Source of the DNA: Streptomyces sp. Mut1 | GTDB lineage: Bacteria > Actinomycetota > Actinomycetes > Streptomycetales > Streptomycetaceae | Reading direction: 5' to 3' | Assembly: GCF_030719295.1 (NCBI RefSeq) | Contig: NZ_CP120998.1 | Location: forward strand, 265,813 to 329,812 | Length of the DNA stretch: 64,000 bases | Part shown: in pieces, positions 60,969 through 64,000 of the stretch | Position numbering within the stretch: the first letter of the stretch is position 1 | Layout: each line of letters begins with the position of its first letter | The notes under the pieces: generated by a model | Told to the model about the DNA's origin: nothing | Seen by the model: only the letters and a program-made list of their open reading frames with translations | Database searches by the model: none | Translations under genes and position numbers: made by a program

Positions 60969-61244
60969 ATGTCTGATCGGATGAGGCTGTCGCGTTGGAC
61001 GTCGGCGGAGGTGGATGTCTTCGAATGGGCGAGGGCGTTATTGAACGTGGTGATTGCCGCCTGCAGCGGCAGGATCGGGGACGCATCGATTCGCGGGGCT
61101 GCCCGGGCCTTTCGTGCTGAGCGGGCCCTGCTGCTCGAAGCGCGTGATCGGATGGCCGCCGATGACCAGGACCGCATCGCGGTGATCCTGCGCGAGGTGC
61201 CCGACCAGCTGACTGCCGTCCGTGAAGGCGGCAGCGGTGGGTGA
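60969..61244 (+). CDS. Small helical protein, possible antitoxin-type partner
   Basis: 91 residues: MSDRMRLSRWTSAEVDVFEW, ARALLNVVIAACSGRIGDAS, then RAERALLLEARDRMAADDQD. Mainly helical with a good GGGAGAGG ribosome site at 60969. It lies directly before remnants of a zeta-toxin-like kinase gene in the same direction, the arrangement of small partner genes preceding such toxins in Streptomyces. The antitoxin role is inferred from context only. Confidence 0.5.
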   Translation: MSDRMRLSRWTSAEVDVFEWARALLNVVIAACSGRIGDASIRGAARAFRAERALLLEARDRMAADDQDRIAVILREVPDQLTAVREGGSGG

Positions 61245-61247
61245 AGA

Positions 61248-61614
61248 GTGAGAGGCGACACGGCTGCTGACGGGCGAAGGGATCACGGAGATCGTCCGAG
61301 AGGATGTCCTGCCGCCTCTGGCCCTCATAGTGTCTCAGGACACACCCTGCATGATCGTCTTCGGCGGGCCCCAGGGGTCAAGGAAGACGGCCCCGCGCCC
61401 GAGTGTCTCGGGCTGGGCGAGGACATCGTGTTCTACGACGGCGACGACCAACTATTTCCACCCGCACTGCGATCGTCTCGCCTGCGAACAGGGGGCCCCG
61501 GAAGCGTCCCGCTCACCGGCCCTGATAGTGGAGGTCGTCCGAGCGGCGGTCATGGATGAGGTGGGGACCAGGTGGCTGAGCATCATGGTCGTCGGCTCCT
61601 TCACGAGTCAGGAC
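61248..61614 (+). pseudogene. Zeta-toxin-like kinase remnant
   Basis: Pieces in different frames: RLLTGEGITEIVREDVLPPL, then IVFGGPQGSRKTA (a P-loop like GGxPGSGKT, with RK for GK), DIVFYDGDD, and YFHPHCDRLACEQGAPEAS, which recalls the DDxRxxHPxYxxL block of zeta toxins. At least two frameshifts and no complete C-terminal half. Consistent with an inactivated toxin gene behind its partner. Confidence 0.5.
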
Positions 61615-61959
61615 TCAGCTTGTTCTTTGATTACCGTGGGTAGCTGTTTCGACTAGCTTCACGAGGGGTGCCAGGATTTGTGGCAGTTCGTTCTCGGAGG
61701 TGAGCACCGGTTGGTCCTGCCAGGTGTGCTCGGTTCCGGAGTCGATGAAGAGCAGTGAAGTAGTACCCGATTCCCAGAGGAACATGATCCCTGTGCGCTC
61801 GTCGGATTCCAGTGTGAGGCTCACTGCTGTGGCCTTCGGCCGTCCTCGGGATGGGGTTCCTGGGACGGGTCGCTTTACCGTAGAGCTGATCCCACGAGAG
61901 CGAAGCTCGTGTTCATGTGCGGCATACCAGTCCTTGAGCCACTGAGCGATCTCTGACAT
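61615..61959 (-). CDS. Hypothetical small protein
   Basis: 114 residues from the ATG at 61959: MSEIAQWLKDWYAAHEHELR, a Pro/Arg-rich loop (SSTVKRPVPGTPSRGRPKAT), then strands AVSLTLESDERTGIMFLWES, TTSLLFIDSGTEHTW and LAPLVKLVETATHG. It looks like an intact small alpha+beta protein of the immunity or DUF type; no family assigned. The in-frame upstream extension to 62013 lacks a ribosome site. Confidence 0.5.
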   Translation of the reverse strand: MSEIAQWLKDWYAAHEHELRSRGISSTVKRPVPGTPSRGRPKATAVSLTLESDERTGIMFLWESGTTSLLFIDSGTEHTWQDQPVLTSENELPQILAPLVKLVETATHGNQRTS

Positions 61960-62148
61960 TGCGCCCCCATGTGGGCCTCGAACGGCCGTCGGAATTGATC
62001 GTAAGCCTGGCAATCATCGGACGCAGGAACGGCCTTCGTCTGATCATGTGCTCCGGCCAAGGGTGCACGTGACCAAGACGAAGGCCGTGAGGGTGAGTCT
62101 GCTGCCTGGTGCTGTCCGGAGGGATGCGTTCGCGCAAGCGTCAGCCTT

Positions 62149-62590
62149 CGAGGTGAGTTCTATGAGTGTCTGACCACACGGCGCGACGAGTTGTTCGAGC
62201 TGGTGGACGCGGTGCTGTGTGCGGACGGTGCGGTGAAGTCCCCGGTGGACCTGACGCTGCTGCCCGAACATCGACGTGGGCACGGAGCGATGTACGGCGG
62301 CCTGAACCACGGCCTGAACCACGGCCGGATCGACGTCGGTCGGTTGCGGACGGTGCTGGCCGGACTGTCGCTGCCTCGGTTTGCCGGCGGGCGGCTGGTC
62401 CTCGCGGTAGATGTGTCGCCGTGGCTTCGCTCGGACGCGCCGTGCTCAGCGGACCGGCTGTTCTGCCACGTCTACGGCCGGTCGAAGACGGCATCGTAGT
62501 TCATCCCGGGCTGGCCCTACTCCTTTGTCGCCGTGCTGGAGCCGGGCGCCACCTCCTGGACCACGGTCCTGGACGCGGCCGGCTGGGTAT
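62149..62590 (+). pseudogene. IS701-like transposase fragment
   Basis: RGEFYECLTTRRDELFELVD, AVLCADGAVKSPVDLTLLPE, HRRGHGAMYGGLNHG, LVLAVDVSPWLRSDAPCSAD, RLFCHVYGRSKTAS, a TAG stop (62497), then FIPGWPYSFVAVLEPGATSW in the same frame. This is the N-terminal third of an IS701-family DDE transposase common in Streptomyces. The NHGLNHG repeat comes from a 12-bp tandem duplication. The catalytic core after ~62590 is missing and no terminal repeats are seen. Confidence 0.75.
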
Positions 62591-62602
62591 TGTGCCGTGC
62601 GT

Positions 62603-63327
62603 TCATCCGGCACCTCCGGCCTTGTCCTGCTCGTTCGTGCCCTGCGGGCCGACGAGGACGCGTTCGTGCAGCGGCGCCTCCAGGTCCGTCGTGAGCTGTC
62701 CGTGCCACAGGGCATGGTAGAGGGCGGGAAGCACCTTGATCGGGTCACCGACAGCTTCGGCTCCTTCCAGCAGCGGCCGCGGCCGCGCGAACGCCTCCAA
62801 AACCGTGGGCGTCAGGCCCGGGTGGCTGGCGTTGCGGGGGTGGCGGTAGCCAGCCAGCCACTTCGGATTGGCGGCCGGTACATCGTCGAGCGGTGCAAGG
62901 CGCCGGTAGGCCCAGCCGACGTCCGTGCATCTGCGCCATCGCTTCGGCGGCGTTCATTGCGCGTTCGCCGCCGGCGTCGGGGTGGCCGGGGCAGTCGGCG
63001 AGCAGCGCGGTGCCGTCGCGGTACTGGGCGAAGAGCTGCGGCACCCAGGACCGCGCCTGCCCGAGCCGGTCGTGCCACAGCAGCTGTACCGGCCGCCCAG
63101 CCAGGCCCGTCACGTCGGGGTCGCGGTCCAGCACCATGAGCTGGGTGCGCATCGCGTTCGACCCCGCGGCGACGTGCCGTCCGGTGGTGGCCGACCACCA
63201 CAGGCCTGGCCCCCAGCGCCTCCAGGACGTGGCGGCGCTCCTTGGTGTGCGGGTACATGCGCGGCAGCACCGTCTCCCGGACGAACATCTTCAGGCGCAC
63301 CAGGTCCGCCCGCTCACGCTGCCTCAC
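62603..63327 (-). pseudogene. TnsA-like transposon endonuclease gene, frameshifted
   Basis: It begins at GTG 63327 (VRQRERADLVRLKMFVRETV, LPRMYPHTKERRHVLEALGA), then in a second frame WWSATTGRHVAAGSNAM, RTQLMVLDRDPDVTGLAGRP, VQLLWHDRLGQARSWVPQLF, AQYRDGTALLADCPG, and in a third VGWAYRRLAPLDDVPAANPK with WLAGYRHPRN. The order (ATTGRH, LMVLDxDPDV, VPxxF, DGT, GWxYR, WLAGYRHPR) is that of TnsA-like N-terminal endonuclease proteins of actinomycetes. Two frame changes (about 63200 and 62930) disable it. Confidence 0.65.
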
Positions 63328-63703
63328 GTCCGCGATATGTGCAGCCAGTTCAGCGGCCCCGGCCGGCCGCCACGCCGTGACCAGTCCCGGTCCGAGATGC
63401 CCACCAGGGCCTCGCTCACGGCCATGGCGCCCTCATCCCAGCCATCCTCGAACGCTTCACCCCGAGAGGCCGGCGCCATCCTGTCCAGCTCCACGACCTT
63501 GCACTGGCCCCGGCGACCGCCCAGGCCTCCAGCGCCGCCACCAGACCGTCCGCCTCAGCCGCAGGTGCGCCCTGGGCGACCAGGAGCGCGAACAGCTTCA
63601 ACTGGGCGTTGCTGCCCCCCCCGTCTGGTACTGCTTCACCTTCCGAACGGAAATCGCTGCTCAGCGCTTGAGCCTTTCCGGTAGATTCGCCGTGACTGGT
63701 CAT
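63324..63703 (-). pseudogene. Partner gene of the TnsA-like protein, frameshifted
   Basis: The ATG at 63703: MTSHGESTGKAQALSSDFRS, then QLKLFALLVAQGAPAAEADG, LVAALEAWAVAGAS; near 63503 the frame moves to KVVELDRMAPASRGEAFEDG, WDEGAMAVSEALVGISDRDW, ending with TGA at 63324 that overlaps the TnsA-like GTG. Intact, it would be a ~125-residue acidic helical protein coupled to the endonuclease. No family recognised. Confidence 0.5.
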
Positions 63704-63853
63704 CAGCGGTCGTTCCTCTCGAACGTGAGGGAGTTTTCCAGATGGCGGGGTGTCCCATCTTTCCGCCAACAGTACATGTGCATCAAACTGGATGCACCCA
63801 CTACACCGAAGCCCGAAACGAACGAATGCCCACCACCTCTGCATGGCCAGCCG

Positions 63854-63953
63854 AGCCCGCGTAGCGGGCTTCAGGCCCTGAAGGCGAAGCCGGAAGGGCC
63901 CGGGGTGGGGGAGCGCAGCGGACACACCCTCAGACGAGTGCGAAGCACTCGTC
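63854..63953. repeat. Cluster of hairpins closed by GNA triloops
   Basis: AGCCCGC-GTA-GCGGGCT (63854-63870); GGCCCT...AGGGCC (63874-63900) enclosing GGC-GAA-GCC; a short GC-GCA-GC near 63913-63919; and GACGAGTGC-GAA-GCACTCGTC (63933-63953). Four hairpins in 100 bp, each with a C-GNA-G loop, the loop type typical of Streptomyces telomeric palindromes and also of some dispersed plasmid repeats. Confidence 0.6.
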
Positions 63954-64000
63954 AACTCCCCAATTGCATCTGACATCACGCCAGACCGGGCCCCGCAACG

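Overview
The window is very GC-rich actinobacterial DNA with Streptomyces features: AfsA/ArpA-type gamma-butyrolactone genes, two SARP activators, rare TTA (bldA) codons in regulatory genes, and strongly G/C-ending codons. It holds an angucycline-type aromatic polyketide cluster between two plasmid-type replication/partition modules, so the source is probably a large (perhaps linear) Streptomyces plasmid or a plasmid-derived chromosomal island. No telomere end is proven in the window.

Layout. (1) 0.2-13.9 kb: regulation and precursor supply. Two SARPs; an acyl-CoA carboxylase beta plus epsilon pair; a translationally coupled operon of a didomain aromatase/cyclase, a shortened acyl-CoA dehydrogenase homologue, a phosphopantetheinyl transferase and an odd condensation-domain-like protein; two TetR-type butyrolactone receptor homologues; and an SDR plus HAD-like operon divergent from an afsA homologue, with ARE-like operators. 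(2) 14.0-18.3 kb: replicon module 1 (SF3 helicase, a 66-bp-arm inverted repeat, ParA and a small partner). (3) 18.3-21.4 kb: gene desert. (4) 21.4-24.8 kb: metF, a class II DAHP synthase, and an HTH gene with an unknown partner. (5) 25.3-46.9 kb: the polyketide operons. They comprise P450 and ferredoxin, two FAD monooxygenases, two didomain ABM monooxygenases, a TcmI-type cyclase, KS-alpha, CLF, ACP, ketoreductase, aromatase, a fused FAD monooxygenase-SDR, exporters, a second carboxylase pair, a flavin reductase and a MarR repressor. The order oxygenase-cyclase-KS-CLF-ACP-KR-aromatase-oxygenase/reductase matches the pga/cab angucycline core. (6) 47.1-51.4 kb: a TTA-containing regulator, a ThiG/BexX-like 2-thiosugar synthase, an exporter and a trehalose-phosphate-synthase-like glycosyltransferase (BexG2-like), closed by an 18-bp-stem terminator. 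(7) 51.5-58.1 kb: replicon module 2 (ParB, ParA, candidate parS palindromes, helicase, prim-pol, repeat-rich origin candidate). (8) 58.1-64 kb: a nitrilase-fold protein lacking its cysteine, then many small or broken genes (lipoprotein, DUF397, zeta-toxin-like, IS701-like and TnsA-like remnants) and a cluster of GNA-loop hairpins.

Working model. Carboxylases supply malonyl-CoA, the PPTase activates the ACP, and the minimal PKS with KR and cyclases makes an angucyclinone. Flavin and ABM oxygenases and the P450 tailor it. The ThiG-like and GT20-like pair would make a 2-thiotrehalose-type sugar that is attached to the aglycone, as known for BE-7585A. Expression would be gated by a butyrolactone circuit, SARPs and bldA. 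The thiosugar module inside an angucycline cluster bracketed by plasmid replicons is the most notable content.
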